A stretch of DNA of 64,000 bases from Enterococcus cecorum DSM 20682 = ATCC 43198 (GCF_000407565.1 NZ_ASWI01000003.1:297001-361000); one strand, 5' to 3'; counted from the first letter of the stretch, positions 34,907-44,936 are shown. The notes: generated from the sequence alone by a model not told the origin. Numbers and translations are program-made.

Positions 34907-35590
34907 ATGTCAAAATCATTAGTAGAGCAAACAACTGACCGCCTATTAGATTTAATTAAGGAAAAAGACTATCAAGTAGGCGATAAGCTAATGAATGAGT
35001 ATGAGTTAGCTGAAGCATTGGATGTCAGTCGTAGTACCATCCGCGAAGCTGTTCGTAGTTTAGCTACTCGCAATGTTTTAGAAGTAAGACAGGGATCCGG
35101 TACCTATATAAGCCCCAAAAAAGGTGTATCAGAAGATCCGTTGGGTTTTTCGCTTGTCAAAGATGTAGCTAAATTGACCGCTGATTTGTTTGAATTACGT
35201 TATTTATTAGAACCTAGAATTGCGGAATTAGTGGCGAAACGTGCAACTGCAGAAGAAGTGGCACAACTAGAAAAGATTGTTTTTGAAATTGAGTCGGCAA
35301 TTGAACGGGAAGATCCTAAACATTTAGAACTAGATGTCGAGTTTCACTCAATGTTAGCGCGAATGAGTGGAAATATTGCAATGGATAATTTGCTGCCGGT
35401 CATTAATCAGTCTATTCATTTGATTAATGCGAATTACACAACACGTAAGATGAAAAGTGATACCCTTCATTCTCATCGTCGCATTTTAAAAGCCATCCAA
35501 GAAAAAGATCCTGTTACTGCGTATGATGAAATGATGTTTCACATGCTTTCGGTTAAGAATAATGCATTTTCATCTGATGAATATTTATAA
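34907..35590 (+). CDS. GntR-family regulator (FadR subfamily, UxuR/ExuR-like)
   Basis: 227 residues. The winged helix is at the N-terminus (MNEYELAEALDVSRSTIREAVRSL), followed by an FCD ligand domain with the metal/ligand histidines in ELDVEFHSMLA and SHRRILKAI. It lies between uidA and uxaC and most likely responds to a hexuronate such as fructuronate. The candidate operator is CATCWGATGAAT, present at 31279 and 35645. Confidence 0.9.
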   Translation: MSKSLVEQTTDRLLDLIKEKDYQVGDKLMNEYELAEALDVSRSTIREAVRSLATRNVLEVRQGSGTYISPKKGVSEDPLGFSLVKDVAKLTADLFELRYLLEPRIAELVAKRATAEEVAQLEKIVFEIESAIEREDPKHLELDVEFHSMLARMSGNIAMDNLLPVINQSIHLINANYTTRKMKSDTLHSHRRILKAIQEKDPVTAYDEMMFHMLSVKNNAFSSDEYL

Positions 35591-35626
35591 AAAGAGCGGA
35601 AAAAGAGAAAATTCGCTCTTTTTTTG
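35591..35626 (+). terminator. Terminator after gntR-type gene
   Basis: AAAGAGCG pairs with CGCTCTTT followed by a T run; it separates the regulator from uxaC, which has its own promoter. Confidence 0.7.
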
Positions 35627-35635
35627 CCTAATTCA

Positions 35636-35664
35636 TTGACAAATCATCTGATGAATTGTATAGT
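35636..35664 (+). promoter_or_regulatory. uxaC promoter with internal operator-like palindrome
   Basis: TTGACA (35636-35641), 17 bases, TATAGT (35659-35664). CATCTGATGAAT (35645-35656) fills the spacer, an ideal place for repression. A cre-like ATTGGAAGCGATTTAC on the minus strand follows at about 35670-35685. Confidence 0.65.
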
Positions 35665-35717
35665 TAAATTGTAAATCGCTTCCAATGAAAATAAAACAAA
35701 GAGAAAGGACGGTCCGC

Positions 35718-37124
35718 ATGACTTTTAACGATGAAAACTTTATGTTGAAAAATGAACCTGCAAAAAGGCTCTATCAAAAAGTCAAAGATCAACCTATTTT
35801 TGATTTTCACTGTCATTTGAGTCCAAAAGAAATTTATGAAGATCAAGTATTTGAAGATATTGTTGATTTATGGCTAGGAGGAGATCATTATAAGTGGCGT
35901 TTGATGCGAGCATATGGCGTTCCTGAAAAAGAGATTACCGGCCCTAGTGATAAATTAACCAAATTCAAAGCCTGGGCGAAAACAGTCAGTCATGCTTATG
36001 GCAATCCACTTTATCACTGGAGTCACTTGGAGTTAAAAAATGTTTTTGGCATCACTGATTTATTAACAGAAGAAAATGCTGAAGAGATGTATCACAAGTT
36101 AAATCAGATTATTCATGACAAGAAATTGAGTCCAAGAAAATTAATCCAAATGAGCAAGGTGAATTTTATTGGAACAACAGACCATCCACTAGACGATTTA
36201 GTGTGGCATGAAAAAATCATGCAAGATATAGATTTTCATGTTGAAGTTGCACCGACTTTCAGGCCTGATGAAGTTTTTGTTGAGCATACCAATTTTAATG
36301 AATTTATTTCGCGACTAGCTGAGGTAACCAACCAGAAGATTCATAGTTTTAGCGATGTCTTGTCTGCTTTAGAAGAACGCGTGAAATACTTTGTTGAACA
36401 TGGGTGTAAAGCGAGCGATATTAGTTTTGGAGAAGTGGTATTTGAAAAGGTCAGTCAAGTACAATGTGACGAAATTCTAAAAAAACGTTTGGCCAATCAG
36501 TATTTAACGCTATTAGAAGTGAGACAGTGGCAAAGTGCAATATTTAAAGAGCTATGCCGTTTATATCATCAATATGGTTTAGTCACTCAAGTTCATTTTG
36601 GTGCCCTTCGCAATAATCATACGCAATTATATTCTAAGATTGGTCCAGATTGTGGCGTTGATTCGATGGGGGAACAAATGTATTTGACACAGAATCTAAA
36701 TCTATTATTAGATGATTACGCTCGAAGCAATCAGTTACCTAAGATGATTTGGTATAATTTAAATCCGATTTATAATATCCCGCTAGCCAATACTTTAGCG
36801 AATTTCCAAGTGAATAATCATGGTATAAAAAGTCAATTGCAATATGGGGCGGCTTGGTGGTTTGCGGATACAAAATTAGGCATGATAAATCAAATGGAGA
36901 CACTTGCAGAACAAGGGATGCTCGCAAACTTTGTCGGGATGTTAACAGATTCAAGAAGTTTCTTGTCCTATCAACGTCATGATTATTTTAGAAGAATTTT
37001 ATGTACACTTGTTGGTACTTGGATTGAAGAAGAGGAAGTGCCAGCAGATTTTGAAAAATTAGGTCAGTTTGTAGCCGATATTTGTTATGATAATGCGCTA
37101 CATTTTTTCAAGGGGGAAGTTTAG
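35718..37124 (+). CDS. uxaC: Glucuronate isomerase
   Basis: 468 residues, interconverting D-glucuronate and D-fructuronate in the cytoplasm. It has the amidohydrolase-like metal motif [12 protein letters not shown] at about residue 30, the conserved [16 protein letters not shown], and [10 protein letters not shown]. The ATG at 35718 follows GAAAGGACGG. It heads the uxaC-uxuA-uxuB-HAD-GH3 transcription unit, ending one base before the uxuA ATG. Confidence 0.95.
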   Translation: MTFNDENFMLKNEPAKRLYQKVKDQPIFDFHCHLSPKEIYEDQVFEDIVDLWLGGDHYKWRLMRAYGVPEKEITGPSDKLTKFKAWAKTVSHAYGNPLYHWSHLELKNVFGITDLLTEENAEEMYHKLNQIIHDKKLSPRKLIQMSKVNFIGTTDHPLDDLVWHEKIMQDIDFHVEVAPTFRPDEVFVEHTNFNEFISRLAEVTNQKIHSFSDVLSALEERVKYFVEHGCKASDISFGEVVFEKVSQVQCDEILKKRLANQYLTLLEVRQWQSAIFKELCRLYHQYGLVTQVHFGALRNNHTQLYSKIGPDCGVDSMGEQMYLTQNLNLLLDDYARSNQLPKMIWYNLNPIYNIPLANTLANFQVNNHGIKSQLQYGAAWWFADTKLGMINQMETLAEQGMLANFVGMLTDSRSFLSYQRHDYFRRILCTLVGTWIEEEEVPADFEKLGQFVADICYDNALHFFKGEV

Positions 37125-37125
37125 A

Positions 37126-38193
37126 ATGCAGATGACATTTAGATGGTATGGTAAAGATGATCCAGTAACGCTAGAAAATATTCGCCAAATACCTGGAATG
37201 GAAGGAATTGTTTCGGCGATTTATGATATTCCAGTCGGCGAAGTTTGGCCACAAGAGAGAATCCATACTTTAAAAGAAGAAGTGGAATCTCATGGGCTAA
37301 AATTATCAGTGATTGAAAGTGTACCCGTTCATGAAGATATTAAATTAGGCCGTCCGACACGTGAACGCTTGATTGATAATTATAAGCAAACGATTCGCAA
37401 TCTTGCAGCGGAAGATATTCGAATTATTTGTTATAACTTTATGCCCGTATTTGACTGGACTAGAACTGATTTGAATTATGAATATCCAGATGGTTCACAT
37501 GCTTTGATTTTTGATGAAGAAGTATCGAAAAAGATGGATCCGGTCAATGGTGAGTTGGCTTTACCAGGTTGGGATGCTAGTTATACCAAAGAAGAAATGG
37601 CTGCAGTGATTGATGCTTATAAAGAAGTGGACGAAGAAAAGCTTTGGGAAAACTTGGCATACTTTATTAACGAAATCATTCCAGTAGCTGAAGAAGTTGG
37701 GGTAGAGATGGCGATTCATCCCGATGATCCTCCTTATTCAATTTTTGGCTTACCACGGATAATCACTGATTTAGATGCAGTGAAACGTTTCTTGGATTTA
37801 TATGATAGCAAAGCAAATGGTGTGACTTTATGTGTGGGTTCGTTTGCTTCTGATCCTAAAAATAATCCCATTGAAATTTTACGATACGCTCTTTCAAGAA
37901 ATCGGGTGAACTTTATGCACGCTAGAAATATTCGCCTAGGACAGGGTAAATCTTTCAAAGAGTGTGCGCATCCATCAAAATATGGCTCCATTGATATGTA
38001 TGAAGTGATTAAAGCCTTATACGAATATCGCTTTACAGGGCCAATTCGTCCAGACCACGGTCGGATGATTTGGGGTGAAACCGGTCGTCCAGGATATGGT
38101 TTATATGACCGTGCTTTAGGTGCAACTTATCTATATGGTTTGTATGAAGCTATAGTAAAAGAAAACGAGGAGGAAAAAGAATGGGAAAAGTAA
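37126..38193 (+). CDS. uxuA: D-mannonate dehydratase
   Basis: 355 residues of the UxuA family, converting D-mannonate to 2-keto-3-deoxygluconate with a divalent metal. Typical blocks include FRWYGKDDPVTLENIRQIPG, ICYNFMPVFDWTRTDL, MAIHPDDPPYSIFGLPRI, and RPDHGRMIWGE. The start ATG 37126 is preceded by AAGGGGGAAG. It overlaps uxuB by 13 bases, where AGGAGGAAAAAG serves as the uxuB ribosome site. Confidence 0.95.
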   Translation: MQMTFRWYGKDDPVTLENIRQIPGMEGIVSAIYDIPVGEVWPQERIHTLKEEVESHGLKLSVIESVPVHEDIKLGRPTRERLIDNYKQTIRNLAAEDIRIICYNFMPVFDWTRTDLNYEYPDGSHALIFDEEVSKKMDPVNGELALPGWDASYTKEEMAAVIDAYKEVDEEKLWENLAYFINEIIPVAEEVGVEMAIHPDDPPYSIFGLPRIITDLDAVKRFLDLYDSKANGVTLCVGSFASDPKNNPIEILRYALSRNRVNFMHARNIRLGQGKSFKECAHPSKYGSIDMYEVIKALYEYRFTGPIRPDHGRMIWGETGRPGYGLYDRALGATYLYGLYEAIVKENEEEKEWEK

Positions 38194-39020
38194 TTGAATT
38201 TAAGGATAAGGTAGTGGTCATTACAGGAGCTGGGGGTGTCATTTGCGGTTACTTGGCTAAAGAGTTCGCTAAAGCTGGTGCCAAGGTTGCTTTACTAGAC
38301 TTAAATGAAGCCGCTGCCCAAAAATATGTGGATGAAATTACAGCTGAAGATGGAGTAGCTAAAGCCTATCAAGCCAATGTATTAGACAAAGCAAATTTAG
38401 AAGCTGTAAAGGAGGCTGTGTTAGCTGACTTTGGTGCAATAGATATATTAATTAATGGCGCAGGAGGAAATAATCCAAAGGCTACAACTGATAATGAATT
38501 TCATGAATTGGATTTACCAGCTGAAACCAAGACATTCTTTGACTTAGATAAATCAGGGATCGAATTTGTTTTTAATTTAAACTATCTTGGAACCCTTTTA
38601 CCAACTCAAGTTTTTGCCAAAGAAATGGTTGGAAGAAAAGGTGCGAATATTATCAATATTTCTAGTATGAATGCTTTCACGCCGCTTACGAAAATTCCAG
38701 CTTATTCCGGAGCAAAGGCCGCAATTAGCAACTTTACCCAATGGTTAGCCGTTCATTTTTCAAAAGTTGGCATCCGTTGTAATGCAATTGCGCCGGGTTT
38801 TTTAGTGACCAATCAAAATCGAGGATTGTTATTTGATGAGTCTGGCGAACCAACGGCACGTGCGCATAAGATTTTGATGAATACGCCAATGAATCGTTTT
38901 GGAGAAGCAGAAGAATTAGTCGGAGGTGTTTTCTTCTTAGCTGATGAATCGATGGCAAGTTTTGTTAATGGTGTGATTTTGCCAATTGATGGTGGATTTG
39001 CGGCATATTCAGGGGTGTAA
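38181..39020 (+). CDS. uxuB: D-mannonate/fructuronate oxidoreductase, SDR type
   Basis: 279-residue short-chain dehydrogenase, the Gram-positive replacement for classical UxuB. TGAGGVICGYLAKEFAKAGAK is the NAD-binding glycine motif (about residues 13-33); the catalytic triad residues are in NISSMNAF and the YSGAKAA YxxxK. It reduces fructuronate to mannonate between the UxaC and UxuA steps. It is overlapped by uxuA and followed three bases later by a HAD gene. Confidence 0.9.
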   Translation: MGKVIEFKDKVVVITGAGGVICGYLAKEFAKAGAKVALLDLNEAAAQKYVDEITAEDGVAKAYQANVLDKANLEAVKEAVLADFGAIDILINGAGGNNPKATTDNEFHELDLPAETKTFFDLDKSGIEFVFNLNYLGTLLPTQVFAKEMVGRKGANIINISSMNAFTPLTKIPAYSGAKAAISNFTQWLAVHFSKVGIRCNAIAPGFLVTNQNRGLLFDESGEPTARAHKILMNTPMNRFGEAEELVGGVFFLADESMASFVNGVILPIDGGFAAYSGV

Positions 39021-39023
39021 TAG

Positions 39024-39818
39024 ATGACAGGAAAGTTTGTATTTTGTATTGATTCAGATGGCTGTGTAATGGATACCATGACTTATAAACACCAATTGTT
39101 TTTTGGACCTTTAGCAGTAGATGTTTTTGAAGTGAAAAATCGTGAGGCCTTCTTACAAGAGTGGGACCGGGTGAATCTATTTTCTAGAACACGCGGCGTG
39201 AATCGTTTCGTAGGACTAGTGATGGGTTTAGAATATGCTGGGGTAAAGAATATCGAAAATTTAAAAGCTTGGGTAGAACATACACCTCAATTGTCTAATG
39301 CTAGCCTAGAAGCACAAATTGCGCAAAATCCAAGTGAAGATTTAAAAAAAGCCTTAGTTTGGTCTAATGCAGTCAACCAACATATTCATGATTACAAAGG
39401 CGATACTCATACTTTTGAAAGCGTTCCAGAAAGTTTAAAAAAATTGCATCAGCTTGGAAAAATTTGGATTGTTAGTTCAGCAAATAAAGAAGCCGTACAA
39501 TCAGAATGGCAAGAACACGGCTTGATGCATTATGTGGATGTCTTATTTTGTCAAGATAAAGGAAAGAAAGAAGATGCCTTGGCACAACTATTGACTGAAG
39601 GCTACACACATTCAGAAATACTGATGATAGGCGATTCTCCAGGAGATTTAAAAGCTGCTGAAGTGAATCAAGTAGGCTTTTATCCGATTTTAGTTGGTAA
39701 AGAAAAGCAATCCTGGACGCGTTTAGCCGAACAAGTAGCTAGTGATTTTGTGAATCAAGCATTATCAAAAGAAGATTATCAAAGTTATGCAGATGAATTT
39801 TGGCATAATTTGGATTAG
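39024..39818 (+). CDS. HAD-superfamily phosphatase
   Basis: 264 residues. The nucleophile motif I appears as FCIDSDGCVMDTM (an unusual DSDG in place of DxDxT), motif II as IVSSANKEAV and motifs III/IV as GDSPGDLKAAE. It is inside the glucuronate operon, directly after uxuB. The substrate is unknown; removal of phosphate from a blocked sugar-acid phosphate is conceivable. Proteins of this kind recur in similar hexuronate operons. Confidence 0.8.
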   Translation: MTGKFVFCIDSDGCVMDTMTYKHQLFFGPLAVDVFEVKNREAFLQEWDRVNLFSRTRGVNRFVGLVMGLEYAGVKNIENLKAWVEHTPQLSNASLEAQIAQNPSEDLKKALVWSNAVNQHIHDYKGDTHTFESVPESLKKLHQLGKIWIVSSANKEAVQSEWQEHGLMHYVDVLFCQDKGKKEDALAQLLTEGYTHSEILMIGDSPGDLKAAEVNQVGFYPILVGKEKQSWTRLAEQVASDFVNQALSKEDYQSYADEFWHNLD

Positions 39819-39829
39819 GAGGGATATTT

Positions 39830-41614
39830 TTGACACATTTAGTTGATTTGACAAAAAAGCCTTATAACTTGAGTGAAGAGGATGTTCAATGGGTAGAAAA
39901 GACAATTAGTCAAATGTCTTTAGACGAAAAGATTGGTCAACTTTTTGTAAATATGGGTTCTAGTCGTAGTGAAGAATATTTAACCGATATGGTGCAAAAC
40001 TATCATATTGCGGCAGTTCGCTATAATCCTGCAAAAGCTAGTGAAGTCTATGACCAAAATTATATTTTACAAACCAAAAGCAAAATTCCTTTGTTAATTG
40101 CAGCTAATACCGAAGCTGGAGGAAATGGTGCTTGTGTCGATGGTACAGAGGTTGGCAAAGAGATTAAAATTGGGGCTACAAACGATGTGCGCTATGCTTA
40201 TGAAATGGGACGAGTGTCTGGGGTAGAAGCTTCAGCAATTGGTTGTAACTGGTCTTTTGCACCGATTGTAGATTTGAACCGTAACTGGCGTAATCCGATT
40301 ATTTCTAGTCGTTCTTGGAGTAAAGATGTAGATACGGTTTTACAAATGAGTTTGGCTTATATGAAAGGCATTCAAGAAAGTGGAATATTACCTGCAGCGA
40401 AGCATTTTCCAGGAGATGGAGTGGATGAACGTGATCAACATTTATCTTTTTCTGTAAATAGCTATTCTACTGAAGAATGGGATAATACGTATGGAAAAAT
40501 TTACCAAGGTTTAATTGATGCAGGCCTTCCTTCAATTATGGCAGGGCACATTCAATTGCCAAGCTATGAACAGTATTTTCATCCGGAACTGACAGATGAA
40601 GACGCGCTTCCAGCAACTCTTTCAAAGCCTCTGTTGGATGAATTATTGCGCGGAAAATTAGGTTTTAACGGTCTAGTTGTAACAGATGCGTCCCATATGT
40701 TGGGGATGTCCTCGATTATGTCGCGACGTGAAGTATTGCCAACTGCAATTGAAGCAGGATGTGACTTATTCTTATTCTTTAATGATCCGGATGAAGATAT
40801 GGCTTATATGAAAGAAGGTTATCTGAATGGATTGTTGTCTGAAGAACGCTTACATGATGCTCTTCGTCGTTCCTTAGGATTGAAGGCAAAATTAGGACTT
40901 CATAAGAAAGTAAAGGAAGAAATTTTGCCACCAAAACAAGAAGCGATGTCCAAAATTGGTTTACCGGATAATAGGGCAATTTTTAGAGAAGTAGCAGATA
41001 AATCAATTACATTAGTCAAAGATAAACAAAAAAATATTTTTCCAATTAGCCCTCAACGCTATCCACGAGTACTATTGGTTCCGGTGAAAGGGATTGAAGG
41101 CGGATTTGGTGCTCTAATTAATGCAGGGAAACCCAAGGCAATTGAATTATTTAAAGAACTATTAGAAGAAAAAGGATTTCAGGTTACCATTTGGCAAGAT
41201 ATCGAAACGAAAATAAAAAATATGCCACCGGAAGAACAACGTCAAGCGCTAAGCAATGTCTATGCACAAAAACGTCCAATCGCTGACTTAACAGATAACT
41301 ATGATTTGATTATGAATGTAGCAGACATTAATACGGGAGCTACGACCCAACGAATCATTTGGCCGGCCTCCAAGGGAACACCAGACATTCCATTTTATGT
41401 ACATGAAGTCCCAACTATCTTTATCTCACTGCAATGCCCTTATCATTTAGCCGATGTGCCACAAGTGGGGACTTACATCAATGCTTATGACGGAAACTTA
41501 GTCACTTTAGAAGAACTACTAAAGAAATTAATGGGAGAATCAACTTTTAAAGGAACTGATCCGGTAGATGCTTACTGTGGATTAAAAGATACGTATATTT
41601 GGCGTGGAAAATAA
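39830..41614 (+). CDS. GH3-family beta-N-acetylhexosaminidase-like glycosidase
   Basis: 594 residues. The NagZ-like loop AAKHFPGDGVDERDQHLSF carries the Asp/His dyad, and the nucleophile is in VVTDASHMLG (about residue 287). No signal peptide, so cytoplasmic. A C-terminal alpha/beta domain extends beyond the catalytic barrel. It starts with TTG at 39830 after GGAGGGAT. Its place at the end of a glucuronate operon suggests that the imported glycosides may include glucuronyl-hexosamine fragments; that is inference. Confidence 0.85.
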   Translation: MTHLVDLTKKPYNLSEEDVQWVEKTISQMSLDEKIGQLFVNMGSSRSEEYLTDMVQNYHIAAVRYNPAKASEVYDQNYILQTKSKIPLLIAANTEAGGNGACVDGTEVGKEIKIGATNDVRYAYEMGRVSGVEASAIGCNWSFAPIVDLNRNWRNPIISSRSWSKDVDTVLQMSLAYMKGIQESGILPAAKHFPGDGVDERDQHLSFSVNSYSTEEWDNTYGKIYQGLIDAGLPSIMAGHIQLPSYEQYFHPELTDEDALPATLSKPLLDELLRGKLGFNGLVVTDASHMLGMSSIMSRREVLPTAIEAGCDLFLFFNDPDEDMAYMKEGYLNGLLSEERLHDALRRSLGLKAKLGLHKKVKEEILPPKQEAMSKIGLPDNRAIFREVADKSITLVKDKQKNIFPISPQRYPRVLLVPVKGIEGGFGALINAGKPKAIELFKELLEEKGFQVTIWQDIETKIKNMPPEEQRQALSNVYAQKRPIADLTDNYDLIMNVADINTGATTQRIIWPASKGTPDIPFYVHEVPTIFISLQCPYHLADVPQVGTYINAYDGNLVTLEELLKKLMGESTFKGTDPVDAYCGLKDTYIWRGK

Positions 41615-41650
41615 CAAGTCTTAATTAAGTTGTAATAATAATAGTATGCT

Positions 41651-41682
41651 AAAGCAGGTTGTACAATTGTCAGCCTGCTTTT
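41651..41682 (+). terminator. Terminator of the glucuronate operon
   Basis: AAAGCAGG (41651-41658) pairs with CCTGCTTT (41674-41681), followed by T residues. Confidence 0.7.
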
Positions 41683-41811
41683 GTACGCTTTATTGATTAT
41701 AAGAATCTTCTTAGATAGCCGTAAATAGATAGAAGGTTGAGGATTTTCTTGTAACCTTTAGTAGAATTTGTACAATAGAAGTAAGAAGAATTCAGATATG
41801 GAGGAATGTAA

Positions 41812-43314
41812 TTGAGCAAGCAAAATAAGTACTATTTAGGGGTGGATATTGGGACTACTTCGACCAAGGCGGTTCTTTTTGGTCAGAGGGGTCAGATGGG
41901 CAAGACGTTTCAAAAAAGTTATCCATTAATAACCGATTTGACGGGAAAAGCGGAACAAAATCCGTATGAAATCTTACAAGCGGTGAAGGAAGTGATGGGT
42001 GCGGCCTTCCATTCAGCTAAAGAAAACAAGCAAACAATCATAGGTGTTGGGTTTTCTGCTGCAATGCATAGTTTGTTGTGTCTAGATGAAAATCGCCACG
42101 TGCTCCATCCACTAATTACTTGGGCCGATACACGTGCGCAAAAACAAGTCGAAGCGCTAGGCAAAAGAGCAGATATTTCAGAGATTTGTGCTAGAACAGG
42201 TGTACCTAACCATCCGATGACGCCTCTGAGTAAAGTGTGTTATTTACGCGAGGAGCATCCGACACTTTTTGCTCAAACTCGTTATTTTGTGGGCATCAAA
42301 GAATATGTTCTCGGTCAGCTGACCAATCATTGGATGGTCGATGAATCGCTGGCAGCAAGTACAGGCTATTATCATCTGCAAAATCATGATTGGGATGAAG
42401 AACTGTTATCTTTAGCAAGTATTAACCGCAAACAATTGTCCGAAATTGTGCCTAGCACAACGCAACTATCTTTAAGTGAGGCGATGCTTGCTGAGTGGCA
42501 GTTAGCAGAAAGTCCGCAAATCATCGTGGGAGCGAGCGATGGGGTGTTATCCAATCTTGGTATTCAAGAATCTTTGACCAATCAGTTAGTCATTACCGTG
42601 GGCACGAGTGGCGCTGTCCGCAAAATCATTGAAACCAAAACACCTCAAGCAAGTCAGGGCCTCTTTTTATATCCGTTAGCCCAAGATTTCTTTGTCGAAG
42701 GAGGCGCGGTGAATAATGGTGGCGTGATTTTTCAATGGTTAAAAGAACAATTTTTTGCTGGTAAAGATTATCCGAGTTTATTACAAAAAATGACGAAAGT
42801 ACCTGCTGGAAGTCATGGTTTGCTTGTTTTACCACATTTCTTTGGAGAACGTGCCCCCTATTTTCAAGCAAACCTTCGTGGAAATATCTTAGGTTTAAAT
42901 CACAATCATACCAAAGAAGATATTTTGAAAGCCACGATGGAAGGCATTATTTTGAACTTGCGGCAAATTGTGCAGCGCTTAGATGATAAATATGGACCTT
43001 CTAAGCAGATTTGTCTAACGGGAGGGATGACGAATAATACAGTGATTCCTCAGCTTTTTGCGGACATTTGTCAAAAGGAGATTGTCGTGATGGATTGTCC
43101 GGAAAGTTCCTGTAAAGGGGCGGCGATGTTGGCGATGAAAGCTTGCGACAAGTTAACGGCTTTCCCAGCTTTGCCAAATTCTACGCACATCTACACCCCA
43201 GATGAGACTTGCGCAGCTATTTATAATCAACTTGACCAGCTATTTTCACAGGCGGTCCCTCAAATTTTGTCTATCAACCAACAGCTCACTCACTTCCAGC
43301 AACATTTCTCTTAA
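41812..43314 (+). CDS. gntK: FGGY-family carbohydrate kinase, gluconokinase-like
   Basis: 500 residues with the ATPase-fold phosphate 1 motif YLGVDIGTTSTKAVLF at the N-terminus, the sugar-binding AAMHSLLCLD and ITWADTRA, and the C-terminal LTGGMTNNTVIPQLFADI. The pattern is that of gluconate kinase (GntK, FGGY type), making 6-phosphogluconate. TTG start with TGGAGGAATGTAA upstream. It stands alone between two terminators. The exact sugar remains uncertain within the FGGY family. Confidence 0.8.
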   Translation: MSKQNKYYLGVDIGTTSTKAVLFGQRGQMGKTFQKSYPLITDLTGKAEQNPYEILQAVKEVMGAAFHSAKENKQTIIGVGFSAAMHSLLCLDENRHVLHPLITWADTRAQKQVEALGKRADISEICARTGVPNHPMTPLSKVCYLREEHPTLFAQTRYFVGIKEYVLGQLTNHWMVDESLAASTGYYHLQNHDWDEELLSLASINRKQLSEIVPSTTQLSLSEAMLAEWQLAESPQIIVGASDGVLSNLGIQESLTNQLVITVGTSGAVRKIIETKTPQASQGLFLYPLAQDFFVEGGAVNNGGVIFQWLKEQFFAGKDYPSLLQKMTKVPAGSHGLLVLPHFFGERAPYFQANLRGNILGLNHNHTKEDILKATMEGIILNLRQIVQRLDDKYGPSKQICLTGGMTNNTVIPQLFADICQKEIVVMDCPESSCKGAAMLAMKACDKLTAFPALPNSTHIYTPDETCAAIYNQLDQLFSQAVPQILSINQQLTHFQQHFS

Positions 43315-43318
43315 ATCT

Positions 43319-43350
43319 TAAAGGCTTTTCCACGGGAGAAGTCTTTTTTT
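43319..43350 (+). terminator. Terminator after gluconokinase gene
   Basis: AAAGGCTTTTCC pairs with GGAGAAGTCTTT followed by TTTT. Confidence 0.7.
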
Positions 43351-43420
43351 GTCTGCTCTTTTTTTGGTGAAAAGTGTATAATGAGAAAGTAGAAGAGTGA
43401 TGAGAGAGGAAATTGGCAAA

Positions 43421-44161
43421 ATGGAATTGACGAATAAAATCAATCGGAATTATCATAAATTTAATGAGTCTGAAAAGCAAATTATTCATTATTTAAAATC
43501 GCGTCATTTTCAAATAAAAGAGATGAATGCTCAGAGTTTAGCTAAGGAAAGCTTTGTATCTAGAACGACAATTTTCCGTTTTTTAAAGAAACTCGATATT
43601 GATAGTTTTGCAGAATTTAAATATTTGTTAGCTAAAGAAAATAGTCAGCCAGTAAAAGAAAATTCACAAATATTTGATGTTATTTCAGGTTATCATAATT
43701 ACATTGATCAAGTATATACAAAACTAAAATTAAAGCCGATTATTTCTTTATTGAAACAGTCACAGACGCTCTATCTTTTTGGTACTGGCAACGAGCAAAA
43801 ATTAGAAGTGGAATATATGCGCCAGTTATTTACTTCGATTGGCAAAAAAGTAATCGTTATTTTTGATTTAGGTGAATTTGACTATGCAAAGGGATTATTT
43901 CAACCAGAGGATTTATTTATTTTGTTGTCATATAAAGGTGATTCGCCAGAGTGTGTACAGATGATTAATGAAGCAAAAGTATCAAATATCCAAACATTAG
44001 CCATTACTAGAACTTCTCATAATTTAATGAGTCAGGTGGCCCATCATCAACTTTATGTGCCTACTGAATCCATCAATACCGCAACCAGACTAACTTATGA
44101 AATTTCGACCACTTTCTATTTTCTAATTGATCAGTTATTCTTAGGTTGTCTAGAAAGTTGA
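43421..44161 (+). CDS. RpiR-family regulator 1
   Basis: 246 residues: an N-terminal HTH_6 domain (FNESEKQIIHYLKSRHFQIK, SLAKESFVSRTTIFRFLKKL) and a C-terminal SIS sugar-phosphate domain (TLYLFGTGNEQKLEVEYMRQLF, LLSYKGDSPECVQMINEAK). ATG at 43421 chosen for its AGAGGAAATTGGC ribosome site. It precedes a second RpiR regulator by 9 bases, and both lie upstream of the alpha-glucosidase/PTS operon. Confidence 0.87.
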   Translation: MELTNKINRNYHKFNESEKQIIHYLKSRHFQIKEMNAQSLAKESFVSRTTIFRFLKKLDIDSFAEFKYLLAKENSQPVKENSQIFDVISGYHNYIDQVYTKLKLKPIISLLKQSQTLYLFGTGNEQKLEVEYMRQLFTSIGKKVIVIFDLGEFDYAKGLFQPEDLFILLSYKGDSPECVQMINEAKVSNIQTLAITRTSHNLMSQVAHHQLYVPTESINTATRLTYEISTTFYFLIDQLFLGCLES

Positions 44162-44170
44162 GGAAAAGAG

Positions 44171-44866
44171 ATGCGAATACAAGATAGAATTCAAAAACAT
44201 AAAGCAAAACTGACAAGTACCGATTGGATGATTTATGACTATCTGGATAAAAATCAAAAGGAACTTCCTGAATGGACAATGGAACGGATTGCTCAAGATT
44301 TGCACATTTCGACAACTACGCTCTTTCGCTTTTGCTCCAAATTGGAAATATCAGGCTTTTCAGAGTTAAAGGCAATCATAAAAAATGAATCACAAGCCAT
44401 CTTAACGCAAGCAGATATTTCGCTGAATTACCATCAAGTCGTTGATTATATTTACGAATATGACACGCAAGAACTCTTTTTTCGGATGAATAGTAGTAAA
44501 AAGATATATATTTACGCCGATGGAGAAGTAGAACTTAGAGTAGCCAAGGAAATTCAGCGTATTTTTCAGCAAAGTAATTTTCAAATATATTTATTGCCCA
44601 ATGAACTCGCCCTTACTTCAAGTCTAAAACAGTTGACCGATGAGCTTCTTTGGATTATCAAGTTGAGTGATGATGGTCAATTTCCTCTTGCACTGTATAC
44701 TAATCATAAAGATATTTATAAAATTTTGCTGGCTCCGGCTCAAAAAGTAAATGTGGTTTTCGACGAATTGCTTTTTATCCCTAATGTGTATCGGAAAGAA
44801 TTTAAGATGATTACCCCCTATATTTTAGCTTGCGAAATTCTTTATTTAAAATTGCATTTAGCTTAA
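44171..44866 (+). CDS. RpiR-family regulator 2
   Basis: 231 residues with the RpiR helix-turn-helix (TMERIAQDLHISTTTLFRFC, SKLEISGFSELK) and a degenerate SIS domain lacking the usual glycine-rich phosphate loop. GAGGAAAAG precedes the ATG. Tandem with the previous regulator (diverged relatives), and probably controls the adjoining GH13/PTS genes. Confidence 0.85.
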   Translation: MRIQDRIQKHKAKLTSTDWMIYDYLDKNQKELPEWTMERIAQDLHISTTTLFRFCSKLEISGFSELKAIIKNESQAILTQADISLNYHQVVDYIYEYDTQELFFRMNSSKKIYIYADGEVELRVAKEIQRIFQQSNFQIYLLPNELALTSSLKQLTDELLWIIKLSDDGQFPLALYTNHKDIYKILLAPAQKVNVVFDELLFIPNVYRKEFKMITPYILACEILYLKLHLA

Positions 44867-44870
44867 TTGG

Positions 44871-44899
44871 AGAATCCTAATTTGTTAGGGTTCTTTTTT
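44871..44899 (+). terminator. Terminator after the rpiR pair
   Basis: AGAATCCTAA pairs with TTAGGGTTCT, then TTTTT. Confidence 0.8.
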
Positions 44900-44936
44900 G
44901 TGTCATTTTTTCATTTTGCGTAAAATCGTCTACTTT

